The notes: a model not told the origin generated them from the letters alone. A stretch of DNA of 34,151 nt from an uncultured Arenicella sp. (GCA_937974565.1 CALJWL010000059.1:1-34151), one strand, 5' to 3'. Shown: positions 7,212 through 16,312, numbered from the stretch's first letter. Numbers and translations are program-made.

Positions 7212-9977
7212 GTGAATCCCCCTATTAGTGCCCTCGGCGAAAATGCCAAACTGTTACCCGATTTACTGGGTGAAGTAATCTTAGAACAAGAAGGCCAAGC
7301 CGTTTTCGATGCCGTTGAACTGTTAAGAAAAGGCTTTATTCAGCAACGCCAGCAAGCCAACGCGCAAACGCATGACGAGCTAATTCAGTCCATAGAAGCC
7401 ATGGACATTGATTCAGTGGATCGGGTAATCCATGCCTTCAGTACATTTTTTCATCTGGCTAACATTAATGAGGAGCAAGCAAACCAGCACGCGCGAATAC
7501 AGCGTGAAGAAGCAGGGGAAACTTGGTCAAATTCCTTCTTAGATACGGTTACCCGATTTAAGCAAGAAGGTAAAAGCCTTGAGGAAGTACTAAAACTCAT
7601 AGAAAACCTGAATTACTACCCGACGTTCACAGCCCACCCAACCGAGGCAAAACGCCCGATTGTACTGGAGGCGTTACAACGCATACACAAAGAGTACCAG
7701 GCGCTAAACAACGGTCATGTTCCTGAAGCTGAAATTGCCGAATACAGACATCGTTTAAAGGCGATGATCCAAATCTTTTGGAAAACCGAAGCAATTCGAC
7801 CCGCAAAGCCTACTGTGTATGATGAAATTGAAAACTCCTTATACTATTTCCGTGAGAGTATTTTCGCCTGTTTGCCCGAAATTTACCGCGATTTAGAAAG
7901 TGCGATTAAGCATGTTTATCCGGAAGCTCGTGGTGACTCACTGAATCTGCCTAAAATTGTGCAATTCGGCACCTGGGTTGGTGGTGACCGGGATGGCAAC
8001 CCGTTTGTTACTCCTGAAATCACTCGCAACGCTTTACGCATGCAACAGTTGGAGGTGCTTCAGGAATACACTCGTCGTGTTGAACATTTGAGCAAAATTT
8101 TCACCCACAGTGCGGACCAAGTAACGCTGTCTCCAGACTTTGTCAGTTCCATGGAGCGCGATGAAATTCGCATGACAAAATACCTAGGTCAAAAGCACAT
8201 TACCGAGCCGTATCGCCGTAAACTGACTTTCGTTAAATTGCGATTGGAAAAAACCATTCATCAAGTTGAAACTCACCTTGGTGATGCCACGCCGTTCTTT
8301 GATCCGCTGGCATTTAAAAACGAGGCCGAGTTTCGCCAAGAAATCATGTTGGTGCGCGATTCACTAAGGCATCACAACGAAGGCAACATAACGCGTGGCA
8401 GCCTAAAAGCGCTATTACGCATACTTGATACCTGCGGCTTTTATCTATCCAAGATGGATATTCGCCAAGAATCCACTCTGCACTCGCAGGCGATTCACGA
8501 AATTGGCTTGACCTTGGACGAGCCGATTAACTACTTCTCAATGAGTGAGTTCGAAAGGCAAGCGTGGCTAACAGAGCGCCTTCTCGAAACCGAAGCGCTG
8601 TCGTATGACCGCCGTCAAATCACCATTCAAAGTGCTGATATTATCGAAGTCTTTGAGTTGATGAGCGATATGCGTGAAGAAGTCTCAAAGGACTGCTTCG
8701 GCAGCTATATTATTTCAATGACTCACGAGGCCAGCCATTTACTAGAAGTGGCGTTACTGGCCAAAATGTCTGGGCTGATCATCGCCGACAAAAACGGTAA
8801 AATCGAAAGCCAAATACACATCGCACCGTTATTCGAGACCGTCAAAGATTTAGAACACGCTGAGCCCACTCTTGAAAGTTTATTTCAAAACCCAGTGTAC
8901 CGCCAGCTGCTTGACTTCACGAACGACACGCAAGAAATCATGCTCGGCTATTCGGATTCTTGTAAAGATGGTGGCATCTTGGCGTCTAGCTGGAATCTCT
9001 ACAAAGCCCAACAAAACATTGTGTCGGTCAGCACCAAACACAACATTCATTGCTTATTATTCCATGGCCGTGGCGGCACCATTGGTCGTGGCGGTGGCCC
9101 AACACACGAAGCCATTCTGAGCCAACCCAAAGGCACGGTGCAAGGCGGCATCAAGTTCACTGAGCAAGGGGAAGTCTTATCATTTAAGTACAACTTTCAA
9201 GACACCGCTCGCTATGAATTAACCGTGGGCATCACTGGCCTGATGAAAGCCAGCGCCTCTGAAAGCGTGACCGACAAGCCTGAGCATGTGGCCATGATGG
9301 AGCAGCTTACCGAGCAAGGTGAAGCCGCCTTTCGTAAGCTCACTGATGATAATGTTGCCACCATGCAATATTTCTACGAGACCACTCCGTCCAGCGAAAT
9401 TGCGTTATTGAATATTGGCTCTCGACCATCACACCGCAAAAAAGCCGATTATTCTAAGAAGTCTATTCGCGCTATAGGCTGGGTATTTGGTTGGTCACAA
9501 TCACGGCAAAATATTCCAGGTTGGTACGGACTGGGAAGCGCCTTGCAACACGCCATCGAAAACGGTGGCCTAGCCACTTTGCATGACATGCAAGAGAACT
9601 GGCGCTACTTCCGCACGCTGCTCAGTAACTCACAAATGGTCATTCTAAAAACAGATCAAAAAGTGGCGGCTGAATACGCTAAGTTGTGCAGTGATGAAGG
9701 TATCGCTAACGATACCTACGACACGATATCCGGTGAATACAAGCTAGCCATAGCACAAATTTGTGAAGTGACTGGCGAGAATGAAATGATGGCCGATTTT
9801 CCAGAAATTGGTCAATCTGTGCGCTGGAGAAACGCCTATTTAGACCCTCTAAACTATATTCAGATACTGCTACTAAGACGGCTAAACCAAGCCGACAACC
9901 GCATGGAGTCTCCGTGGTTAAAACCAGCCTTAGACAGTATTAATGGCATAGCCACCGGACTTCGCAATACTGGGTAA
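7212..9977 (+). CDS. ppc: Phosphoenolpyruvate carboxylase
   Basis: Carboxylates phosphoenolpyruvate with bicarbonate to oxaloacetate, refilling the TCA cycle in the cytosol. All hallmark motifs are present: TFTAHPTEAKRP near residue 140 with the catalytic histidine (about H142), GGDRDGNP at about 257-264, and the mobile loop FHGRGGTIGRGGGPTHEA near 617. The conserved C-terminal GLRNTG end is complete. With the GTG at 7212 it is 921 residues, slightly longer than the 883 of E. coli. The frame is also open from a TTG at 7185, but the -10 box at 7171-7176 sits too close to that codon, so I prefer GTG, giving an N-terminus that aligns with the E. coli protein. A strong hairpin follows, so it is monocistronic. 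Confidence 0.96.
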   Translation: MNPPISALGENAKLLPDLLGEVILEQEGQAVFDAVELLRKGFIQQRQQANAQTHDELIQSIEAMDIDSVDRVIHAFSTFFHLANINEEQANQHARIQREEAGETWSNSFLDTVTRFKQEGKSLEEVLKLIENLNYYPTFTAHPTEAKRPIVLEALQRIHKEYQALNNGHVPEAEIAEYRHRLKAMIQIFWKTEAIRPAKPTVYDEIENSLYYFRESIFACLPEIYRDLESAIKHVYPEARGDSLNLPKIVQFGTWVGGDRDGNPFVTPEITRNALRMQQLEVLQEYTRRVEHLSKIFTHSADQVTLSPDFVSSMERDEIRMTKYLGQKHITEPYRRKLTFVKLRLEKTIHQVETHLGDATPFFDPLAFKNEAEFRQEIMLVRDSLRHHNEGNITRGSLKALLRILDTCGFYLSKMDIRQESTLHSQAIHEIGLTLDEPINYFSMSEFERQAWLTERLLETEALSYDRRQITIQSADIIEVFELMSDMREEVSKDCFGSYIISMTHEASHLLEVALLAKMSGLIIADKNGKIESQIHIAPLFETVKDLEHAEPTLESLFQNPVYRQLLDFTNDTQEIMLGYSDSCKDGGILASSWNLYKAQQNIVSVSTKHNIHCLLFHGRGGTIGRGGGPTHEAILSQPKGTVQGGIKFTEQGEVLSFKYNFQDTARYELTVGITGLMKASASESVTDKPEHVAMMEQLTEQGEAAFRKLTDDNVATMQYFYETTPSSEIALLNIGSRPSHRKKADYSKKSIRAIGWVFGWSQSRQNIPGWYGLGSALQHAIENGGLATLHDMQENWRYFRTLLSNSQMVILKTDQKVAAEYAKLCSDEGIANDTYDTISGEYKLAIAQICEVTGENEMMADFPEIGQSVRWRNAYLDPLNYIQILLLRRLNQADNRMESPWLKPALDSINGIATGLRNTG

Positions 9978-9991
9978 TAGAACGAACATAC

Positions 9992-10031
9992 AAGTCAGTC
10001 TTACGACGCAATAACGTAAGACTGACTTTCT
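9992..10031 (+). terminator. ppc terminator hairpin
   Basis: A perfect 14-base inverted repeat, arms 9992-10005 (AAGTCAGTCTTACG) and 10015-10028, encloses a 9-base loop and is followed by a short T/C-rich tract. It lies 15 bases after the ppc stop and in the convergent gap before the sodium channel gene, so it may serve both strands. Confidence 0.8.
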
Positions 10032-10101
10032 CTTTCCTTGATTACCCAGCTGAAAGTCGGCCTTAAAAACCATTTTTAGCATCAAAACGGCCAAAATGAA
10101 G

Positions 10102-10884
10102 TCACTTCTGCTGCGCTAGCTCCTTTCTTAGTTGCCTCACCTCTTCATGCAAATTAGCAATCATACTCTCAATATCATCATGTTCTTGGTGCAGCTCTTC
10201 GGCTTCAGACTCTTTAACGGTGGCCATCGCATCCACCACAATACCAATAAATAAATTCAATACCGTAAACGTAGTAACGGTGATAAAAGGAATAAAAAAC
10301 AGCCAAGCGTAAGGCTGCACCTCCATTACTGGGCGCACGATACCCATCGACCATGATTCTAAGGTCATAATTTGAAACAGCGAATACATTGATTTACCTA
10401 AGGTGCCAAACCATTGAGGAAAATCATCACCAAACAGCATGGTACTCAACACACCTGAAATATAAAACACCAACAACAACAACCCAGCCACTGAGCCAAC
10501 ACCCGGGATGGCCAACAGCATCCCAGACACCACACGGCGAAACGAATCGACGGCCGTTACTAAACGTAACACCCGCAGTATTCGAAAAGCTCGCAATATC
10601 GATAAGCCCCCCGAAGAGGGCACCAAAGCAATAACCACGATCAACAAATCAAACACATTCCAACCTTGCTTAAAGAAACTCAATCTGTAAATCGCAAACT
10701 TGATTAGAATCTCAACACAAAAAATCACTAAACACGCGATATCAATCATGTCCATCAATTGCATGGTCGCAGGGCTTAGTGTCTTGGAGGTCTGCACGCC
10801 CAACACTATTCCATTAAGAACAATCACAGCAATGATAAAGGTTTGAAACCCTTTGGACTCAATCAGTTTTTTTAGCGCAGACAT
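10102..10884 (-). CDS. Single-domain voltage-gated sodium channel (NavBac, NavMs-like)
   Basis: A 260-residue six-helix cation channel subunit that would assemble as a tetramer in the inner membrane. S1-S3 lie within about 10-90. S4 (98-110, RAFRILRVLRLV) carries arginines at every third position (R98, R101, R104, R107). The S4-S5 linker and S5 span about 113-150. The pore helix and selectivity filter read FQIMTLESWSMGIVRP, with TLESWS at 174-179, identical in the filter core to bacterial sodium channels. S6 spans about 195-222, followed by an acidic neck and a heptad-like coiled coil to the C-terminus (about 225-258). The best resemblance I recall is NavMs. Such channels are linked to sodium-based motility or pH homeostasis in marine and alkaliphilic bacteria; the role here is inference. 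It is monocistronic and convergent with ppc. Confidence 0.95.
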   Translation of the reverse strand: MSALKKLIESKGFQTFIIAVIVLNGIVLGVQTSKTLSPATMQLMDMIDIACLVIFCVEILIKFAIYRLSFFKQGWNVFDLLIVVIALVPSSGGLSILRAFRILRVLRLVTAVDSFRRVVSGMLLAIPGVGSVAGLLLLVFYISGVLSTMLFGDDFPQWFGTLGKSMYSLFQIMTLESWSMGIVRPVMEVQPYAWLFFIPFITVTTFTVLNLFIGIVVDAMATVKESEAEELHQEHDDIESMIANLHEEVRQLRKELAQQK

Positions 10885-11041
10885 AAGGCAAAGTAAAAGT
10901 TAGAAGAGTATTGAAGTTTGTAAAAACTGCTGGAAATATAGGGGCTGAATTTAAAACTAAAAGGTGTCAAATGATTGAATCGCGGTGAGACTTTTAAATA
11001 AGCATCATGACAAATCCCATTTAAAAACCACTTCTACTACT

Positions 11042-11070
11042 TTAAAATAAAGTTAGAATTGACATATTAT
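11042..11070 (+). promoter_or_regulatory. Putative promoter of the SPFH gene
   Basis: TTAAAA at 11042-11047 and TATTAT at 11065-11070 are 17 bases apart, matching sigma-70 spacing. The predicted start near 11077 leaves a 26-base leader with GGAG at 11093-11096 before the ATG at 11103. An overlapping TTGACA at 11059-11064 has no good partner -10. Confidence 0.4.
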
Positions 11071-11102
11071 GTCGATTATTCAATTCAATAGCGGAGTCAT
11101 TT

Positions 11103-12056
11103 ATGTTCGAAAATATACAAACAGTCGCATTTTTTGTGATTATGGTGTCCATTATTATTCTATTCACAGGCAAGCAAAATACGAAATTGGGCGCGTTTAC
11201 CGGTTTAGCCAAAATGGCGATAGCTCCGGCCATTGTCTTGTTTAGTGCGCTGTTCTTCGTCCAACAAGTTCCAGCGGGCCACGTCAAAGTAGCCGCCCTA
11301 TTTGGTAAGGTGCAAGAACAAGTCTACGCTGAAGGTCTACATTTCCCAGTTAACCCTTTGTATGCCTGGAACAAGTACGATGTGCGCCAAAAAACCATTA
11401 AATTTGACAAAATGGGGGTTCCTTCTCAGGATCAATTGATTTCCCATTTCGACGTGTCACTTCAGTACCGTTTGATTGGCTCACGCACACCTGAAATTAA
11501 GAAAAATACCGGCACAGCCATCGATGTTGTCAACATTCACGTGGTCCCCTATTTTCGGTCACTCATTCGAGAGCAAGGTAAAACCGTGGCTAACGCTGAA
11601 GAGTTCTACTCAGAATCAGTGCAAAATCGTATGCAAATTGAGATGATGAGTGCGCTTACACAAAAGTTAGAGCCGATCGGCATTGAGATGCAAGGCATTC
11701 TGATCCGCAACGTAATCTTGCCACCCTTTATTGCCAAAGCCGTGGAAGACAAAAAACGCCGCGAACAAGAAGCCGAAAAACAAAAAGCCGAGCTAAAACG
11801 TTTTAGCACCGAGCAAGAGCAAAAGATTGCCACCGCCAACGCTGAGTTCGAAGCAGCAAAATTAGAAGAACAAAAAATTCGTCTGCTTGCTGACGCCGAA
11901 GCCTATAAAATCGAAAAGATCAATAAAGCCGCTCAGCAGAGCCCAGCCTACATCCAACTTAAACAAATCGAAGCATGGAATGGCATTCTTCCTAAATACG
12001 TTGGTGGTGAAAACATGCCTATTCTGGATTTAAGAACCCAAGCGCAGAGAAATTAA
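11103..12056 (+). CDS. SPFH/prohibitin (Band 7) family membrane protein
   Basis: 317 residues. Two N-terminal hydrophobic segments (about 8-22 and 36-54) are followed by an SPFH/PHB domain beginning QQVPAGHVKVAALFGKVQ and running to about 230, with the prohibitin-type GLHFPVNP and an ILIRNVILPPFI region. A long charged helix (about 210-290, KKRREQEAEKQKAELKRF) gives coiled-coil assembly. Such proteins form large rings in the inner membrane that scaffold proteases or lipid microdomains, like HflK/HflC or prohibitin. It stands alone, without an hflK/hflC or NfeD partner, so the specific role is open. A GGAG ribosome site precedes the ATG. It converges on ffh. Confidence 0.92.
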   Translation: MFENIQTVAFFVIMVSIIILFTGKQNTKLGAFTGLAKMAIAPAIVLFSALFFVQQVPAGHVKVAALFGKVQEQVYAEGLHFPVNPLYAWNKYDVRQKTIKFDKMGVPSQDQLISHFDVSLQYRLIGSRTPEIKKNTGTAIDVVNIHVVPYFRSLIREQGKTVANAEEFYSESVQNRMQIEMMSALTQKLEPIGIEMQGILIRNVILPPFIAKAVEDKKRREQEAEKQKAELKRFSTEQEQKIATANAEFEAAKLEEQKIRLLADAEAYKIEKINKAAQQSPAYIQLKQIEAWNGILPKYVGGENMPILDLRTQAQRN

Positions 12057-12084
12057 CTCTTAACCATCGCAATGGAGCAGCAAC

Positions 12085-12237
12085 CTACTGATACGTTGAA
12101 GGTGGTTTAATGACGCGCAAGTGATTTACAAACTGTCTTGCCGTTTCAATCGCCTTCAACTCAACCGTCCCTGGAGTAATGTCAAGATTGGATAGAGTAT
12201 GATGAATAAGCTCAAGAGGTGACATGCGCAAGTACAT
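12085..12237 (-). CDS. Possible small ORF or gene remnant downstream of ffh
   Basis: In the 310-base gap between the SPFH gene and ffh, the minus strand has a 50-codon frame from an ATG at 12237 (a second ATG is at 12225) to a TAG at 12085. The product contains SPLELIHHTLSNLDI and ETARQFVNHLRVIKPPSTYQ, which reads like plausible helical protein. The frame also stays open about 13 codons upstream of the ATG (including LFWLLTVPKARV), which suggests a 3' fragment of a longer gene. No good ribosome site and no recognised family. It may be chance. The rest of this gap holds nothing I can support. Confidence 0.25.
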   Translation of the reverse strand: MYLRMSPLELIHHTLSNLDITPGTVELKAIETARQFVNHLRVIKPPSTYQ

Positions 12238-12366
12238 CAATACTCGCGCTTTAGGCACCGTTAAAAGCCAAAAGAGTCAGGGACGTCTGGTACGTGAATT
12301 AACGATACGACTTTTCTATCATGAACTTATTGTTCTTGTTATTTCTTGCAAACAACGTGACTGAAA

Positions 12367-13773
12367 TTAAAACGGCATTCCGCCACCGGGGCCACCCATG
12401 CCACCCGGAGGAAATTTTCCACCCATGCCAGGCATTCCTCCCATGCCACGCATCATTTTGGCCATTTTGCCTTTACCGCCCATTTTTTTCATCATTTTTT
12501 GCATCTGAGTGAATTGTTTTAGCGTTTTGTTAACGTCTTGTATTGTCGTTCCCGAACCCGCTGCGATGCGCTTTTTACGCCCACCTTGAATTAGATTTGG
12601 AAATTGACGCTCTTTACTTGTCATTGAGTTAATGATCGCAACACTTTTATTCATATCACCCATTGCTGATGACATTGCATTATTAGGCAATTTTATGTTT
12701 CCCATGCCCGGCAGCTTATCCATCATACTTTCAATGCCACCCAAATTATTCATTTGCATTACTTGGTCACGATAATCCTCAAGATCAAAACCTTTGCCCT
12801 TCTTTAGTTTTCTAACCAGTTTTTCGGCTTTCTTCTTATCGACCTTTTGCTCGGCTTCCTCGATCAAGGTCATCACATCACCCATCCCAAGGATTCGCGA
12901 TGCTAAGCGATCTGGGTGAAAGGCCTCAATACCATCAATTTTTTCACCAATACCTAAGAACTTGATTGGTTTGCCGGTAACCGCACGAATTGAAAGTGCC
13001 GCGCCACCACGAGCATCACCGTCGGTCTTAGTTAAAATAACACCAGTCAATGGCAAAGCCTCGTCAAATGCCTTGGCACTGATCACGGCATCCTGACCGG
13101 TCATGGAATCGACCACGAACAGGGTTTCAATTGGGTTTGCAGCCTTGTGTACAAGTTGAATTTCGCCCATCAACTCATTGTCGACGTGCAATCGGCCAGC
13201 GGTATCCACAATCAAAACATCGTAAACACCATTTTTCGCAGCTTGCTTTGCGTTTTCGACAATTTGAACTGGGTTTTGGTCTGCCGCACTAGGACACCAT
13301 GTAACGTCAATGCTCTCAGCTAAGGTCTTAAGCTGCTCAATCGCCGCTGGACGATAGATGTCCGCGCTAACCACCATGACCTTTTTACCTTCGCGTTGCT
13401 GAAGCCGATTTGCCAGCTTACCCACGGTGGTGGTTTTACCGGCACCTTGCAAACCGGCGACCAAAATGACCGCAGGCGGTGTCTGCGCAAGGTTCAGTGC
13501 GTCGTTTTCAGCCCCCATTAATTGCACAAGTTCATCTTGCACAATTTTAATCACCATTTGACCTGGGTTGAGGCTCTTGGAGACGTCGGTACCAACGGCC
13601 TTTTCTTTCACCCGTTTAACAAATGATTTAACCACGGCTAAAGACACATCAGCTTCAAGCAAGGCTATGCGAACCTCGCGCATAGCCTCTGAAATATTGT
13701 CTTCAGTCAGGCGTGCCTGACCACGCAGCTTCTTGAGGGTGCCTTGTAAACGATCACCGAGTTGTTCAAACAT
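12367..13773 (-). CDS. ffh: Signal recognition particle protein Ffh
   Basis: GTPase that, with 4.5S RNA, delivers nascent membrane proteins to FtsY. With the ATG at 13773 the protein is 468 residues, starting MFEQLGDRLQGTLKKLRG, the standard Ffh N-terminus; the frame is open 66 bases further but that part is not conserved. The N domain covers about 1-85. The G domain carries VAGLQGAGKTTTVGKLA (about 104-120), DTAGRLHVD (about 189) and TKTDGDARGG (about 243). The methionine-rich M domain starts near 300 and ends with MMKKMGGKGKMAKMMRG and a Gly/Met/Pro tail that binds signal sequences and RNA. In many gammaproteobacteria rpsP follows ffh; here a 310-base gap and the convergent SPFH gene follow instead. 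Confidence 0.97.
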   Translation of the reverse strand: MFEQLGDRLQGTLKKLRGQARLTEDNISEAMREVRIALLEADVSLAVVKSFVKRVKEKAVGTDVSKSLNPGQMVIKIVQDELVQLMGAENDALNLAQTPPAVILVAGLQGAGKTTTVGKLANRLQQREGKKVMVVSADIYRPAAIEQLKTLAESIDVTWCPSAADQNPVQIVENAKQAAKNGVYDVLIVDTAGRLHVDNELMGEIQLVHKAANPIETLFVVDSMTGQDAVISAKAFDEALPLTGVILTKTDGDARGGAALSIRAVTGKPIKFLGIGEKIDGIEAFHPDRLASRILGMGDVMTLIEEAEQKVDKKKAEKLVRKLKKGKGFDLEDYRDQVMQMNNLGGIESMMDKLPGMGNIKLPNNAMSSAMGDMNKSVAIINSMTSKERQFPNLIQGGRKKRIAAGSGTTIQDVNKTLKQFTQMQKMMKKMGGKGKMAKMMRGMGGMPGMGGKFPPGGMGGPGGGMPF

Positions 13774-13870
13774 AATAATGAAAGCCATTGGATGCGAATT
13801 AAGGTGTGATATTCTACCTGCACTACCACTAAATCTCACCCACTTCTGACATCAAAGCAACGCTAATCGC

Positions 13871-14725
13871 ATGTTAATGACTGTGTTTATGACAGCGCTA
13901 CTAATTAGCGCCATCGGCCTCTATACTGGCGCCTCGGCTTTTATCGCAAAGTATCTTCGGTCACCAGAGGCATCATCGAGGTCTTCTAAAACCATTAATC
14001 TGGGTTTTAGTCTCGGCTGGGGCGCGACCTTAGCACACCTGACTTTTGCTTATTATTTTTGCTTTCAACATCAGACCATGAATTTTAGTTTGGGTTCGAT
14101 GACCGTCTTAATCAGCGGCCTTTTGTCTTTGATATTTGTGCTTGGAGGCTTGAATCTACCAATAAGACGCCTAGGCATTATTGTATTTCCATTAGTTGTA
14201 GTGTGTTTACTCTTTTCACAGTTGTGGGGCAAAGATGTCTCGACGTTAACCACTTCAGACACAAGCGTGGGGCCTCACAGCCCTGCGGCGAGTTTTCATA
14301 TTGTCATTTCAATTCTAGCGTATTGCCTACTCGCCATCGCAGCAATTCAATCCATGCTTTATCAATACCAAGAGCGGCAAATCAAACAACGGGCTACACC
14401 AGCCATGTTGATGGCATTACCACCACTGCTGACAATGGAGCAACTGCTCTTTCGACTGATTTGGACAGGCTTTATCCTGCTTACTTTCACCCTACTCAGC
14501 GGCGTTGTATTCAGTCATGAAATATTTGGCAAACCTTTTGAATTTAAACACCACACCATTCTTGCATCTTTGAGTTGGTTGGTGTTCGCCATATTACTCA
14601 TTAAACGCGTAACACAGGGATTGCGCGGCTCGCAAGCGGTCTACTGGACCATTGGTGGCTTTGTATTAATACAATTAGGTTATTTTGGTACTAAAATCGT
14701 GTCAGAAAGCTTGGCGGTGCAGTAA
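13871..14725 (+). CDS. ypjD: YpjD-type inner membrane protein (cytochrome c assembly / CcsA-HemX family)
   Basis: 284 residues with about eight hydrophobic segments. The central conserved stretch SPAASFHIVISILAYCLLAI and the following QSMLYQYQERQIK are typical of the CcsA/HemX-like family in the YpjD subgroup. The late H-containing helix, ending GVVFSHEIFGKPFEFKHHTI, supplies the second conserved histidine region. These proteins lie in the inner membrane and are annotated as cytochrome c assembly relatives, but the biochemical role of YpjD is not well established. Divergent placement next to ffh is the usual gammaproteobacterial arrangement and supports the call. The start is not fixed: ATGs lie at 13871 and 13877 and neither has a clear ribosome site. 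Confidence 0.88.
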   Translation: MLMTVFMTALLISAIGLYTGASAFIAKYLRSPEASSRSSKTINLGFSLGWGATLAHLTFAYYFCFQHQTMNFSLGSMTVLISGLLSLIFVLGGLNLPIRRLGIIVFPLVVVCLLFSQLWGKDVSTLTTSDTSVGPHSPAASFHIVISILAYCLLAIAAIQSMLYQYQERQIKQRATPAMLMALPPLLTMEQLLFRLIWTGFILLTFTLLSGVVFSHEIFGKPFEFKHHTILASLSWLVFAILLIKRVTQGLRGSQAVYWTIGGFVLIQLGYFGTKIVSESLAVQ

Positions 14726-14893
14726 ACTAGCGCCGCTTTGTATGAAGCATCGGCATGAACTGTATTTAACGTCCGCACCCAATCGGCTAATCTCATTTTC
14801 AGAAAAGCCGTTATCGATAAAAAAGGCATTGGCTAAACAGAAATCATCGGCTACACCTTGCGGATCTTTCTTATTTGATTTTAAACACTGAGC
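14702..14893 (-). pseudogene. Start-less ORF between ypjD and ispG, possible remnant
   Basis: The minus strand is open for 63 codons from just after a TAA at 14894-14896 to a TGA at 14702, overlapping the ypjD 3' end by 24 bases. The translation includes DPQGVADDFCLANAFFIDNG and NEISRLGADVKYSSCRCFI, with amino-acid use that looks coding, but there is no ATG or GTG near its 5' end. It may be the remnant of a gene replaced by ispG, or chance. I recognise no family. Confidence 0.22.
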
Positions 14894-14900
14894 TTACATT

Positions 14901-16037
14901 GTGAATATAACGCGTAACCCGACCAGAGAAGTTGCTGTTGGCAACGGAAAAATTGGCAACAACAACCCAATTTTGGTGCAAAGTATGTGCGCCACGCGAA
15001 CTCAAGATATTGACGCCACGATCGAGCAAACTAATGCATTGCATGAACGCAAAGCAGGCGTGGTGCGTATCGCTGTTGATAACAAGCAAGACGCCGCGGC
15101 ACTGATGGAAATCAGAAAAGCCACCAACGCCACTTTGTCAGTAGACTTACAAGAAAACTACCGCATGGCTGAGTTGGTGGCACCGCACGTAGATAAAATA
15201 CGCTACAACCCTGGTCATTTGTTTCATCACGAACGAAAAAAGACATGGCAAGAGAAAGTAAGCTACCTCGCCGATATTGCTGCAAACAACGATTGCGCAA
15301 TGAGGGTTGGGGTAAATTGCGGATCGGTGGACCCTGATAAATTGGATAAATACGACCCCAGAGATTCAGTCTCACCAATGCTTGACAGCGCGCTGGAACA
15401 CTGTGAATACCTAGACTCTATTGGCTTCACACAATACGTGGTATCGCTAAAAGACTCCGATCCTCAAAAAGTCATCACTGCCAACATTCGCTTTGCCGAA
15501 GCGCGCCCCGACGTACCACTACATCTGGGCGTAACCGAAGCCGGAATGCCCCCCATGGGCATCGTCAAAACGCGAATCGCCTTTGAACAATTAATTGGGC
15601 GTGGCATCGGCGACACCGTTAGAGTATCGCTGACTCTGCCAAACAAAATTAAGGCTGACGAAGTGGATGCCGGTCACGAGATAGTAGACGATATATACGC
15701 AGGCCGAGTTCGCAGTGTGGTTGCCTTTGACCCCAACAAATTGAATATCATCAGCTGCCCCAGCTGCTCTAGAGTAGAAAATGAGGCGTTTATCGAGCTG
15801 GCACAAGACGTTAAAGAGATGACCACTTACGCCGAAGAACACAACATCACTATCGCGGTCATGGGCTGTCGTGTAAACGGTCCAGGCGAAACCGACGACG
15901 CCGATCTAGGCTTGTGGTGTGGCCCAAGGCAAGTCAACCTTAAACGCCAAGGTGAAAAGCTGGGAGCGTTTGGTTACGACACGATACTAGACAAGCTTAA
16001 GATAGAGCTGGATGCCCTTATAGCAAATAAAGGTTAA
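14901..16037 (+). CDS. ispG: 4-hydroxy-3-methylbut-2-en-1-yl diphosphate synthase
   Basis: Iron-sulfur enzyme of the MEP isoprenoid pathway, converting methylerythritol cyclodiphosphate to HMBPP in the cytosol. 378 residues, close to E. coli IspG (372). The TIM-barrel part begins [12 protein letters not shown] and [15 protein letters not shown]. The three cluster ligands are C286 and C289 in IISCPSCSR and C323 in GCRVNGPGE, with the essential glutamate of the GPGE motif. The substrate-binding stretch [13 protein letters not shown] is clear. The start is a GTG at 14901 with no visible Shine-Dalgarno. In many relatives rodZ and hisS flank ispG; here its neighbours are ypjD and a small unknown gene. 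Confidence 0.95.
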   Translation: MNITRNPTREVAVGNGKIGNNNPILVQSMCATRTQDIDATIEQTNALHERKAGVVRIAVDNKQDAAALMEIRKATNATLSVDLQENYRMAELVAPHVDKIRYNPGHLFHHERKKTWQEKVSYLADIAANNDCAMRVGVNCGSVDPDKLDKYDPRDSVSPMLDSALEHCEYLDSIGFTQYVVSLKDSDPQKVITANIRFAEARPDVPLHLGVTEAGMPPMGIVKTRIAFEQLIGRGIGDTVRVSLTLPNKIKADEVDAGHEIVDDIYAGRVRSVVAFDPNKLNIISCPSCSRVENEAFIELAQDVKEMTTYAEEHNITIAVMGCRVNGPGETDDADLGLWCGPRQVNLKRQGEKLGAFGYDTILDKLKIELDALIANKG

Positions 16038-16077
16038 CGGGTTCCCAGTGTATTAAGTAAATACGCTTTCACATTGA

Positions 16078-16308
16078 TTAGTGCAAACTTAAGAGTATCT
16101 GTATCTCCCTAAGCTCAAGTGGTTTAACCAGCGCTTGCTCTTCAAGCGAGAGTTCGCCCGTCTCGTCTATGTGGCGTTTAATTTGGTTTGCTATTTCAAC
16201 CGTTGATAAATAGTACATCGACGGGTGCCGCTCAGACAGAGTTTGCAAGATTTTATTAAGCACCTGCTTTTGTTTGACGCTGGTTAAGTCTTTCTGTTTT
16301 TCCTGCAT
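16078..16308 (-). CDS. Small hypothetical protein
   Basis: 76 residues from the ATG at 16308. An excellent AGGAGA at 16313-16318 sits four bases before the ATG and decides this start over an upstream one at 16362. The N-terminal third is Lys/Gln-rich (EKQKDLTSVKQKQVLNKIL). The rest is predicted helical, including MYYLSTVEIANQIKRHIDE and LVKPLELREIQILLSL. No cysteine pair, signal peptide or membrane segment. I recognise no family. It lies between ispG (convergent) and the RNase P RNA gene (same strand, with a terminator between). Possibly a small regulator or partner protein; function unknown. Confidence 0.7.
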   Translation of the reverse strand: MQEKQKDLTSVKQKQVLNKILQTLSERHPSMYYLSTVEIANQIKRHIDETGELSLEEQALVKPLELREIQILLSLH

Positions 16309-16312
16309 TACG

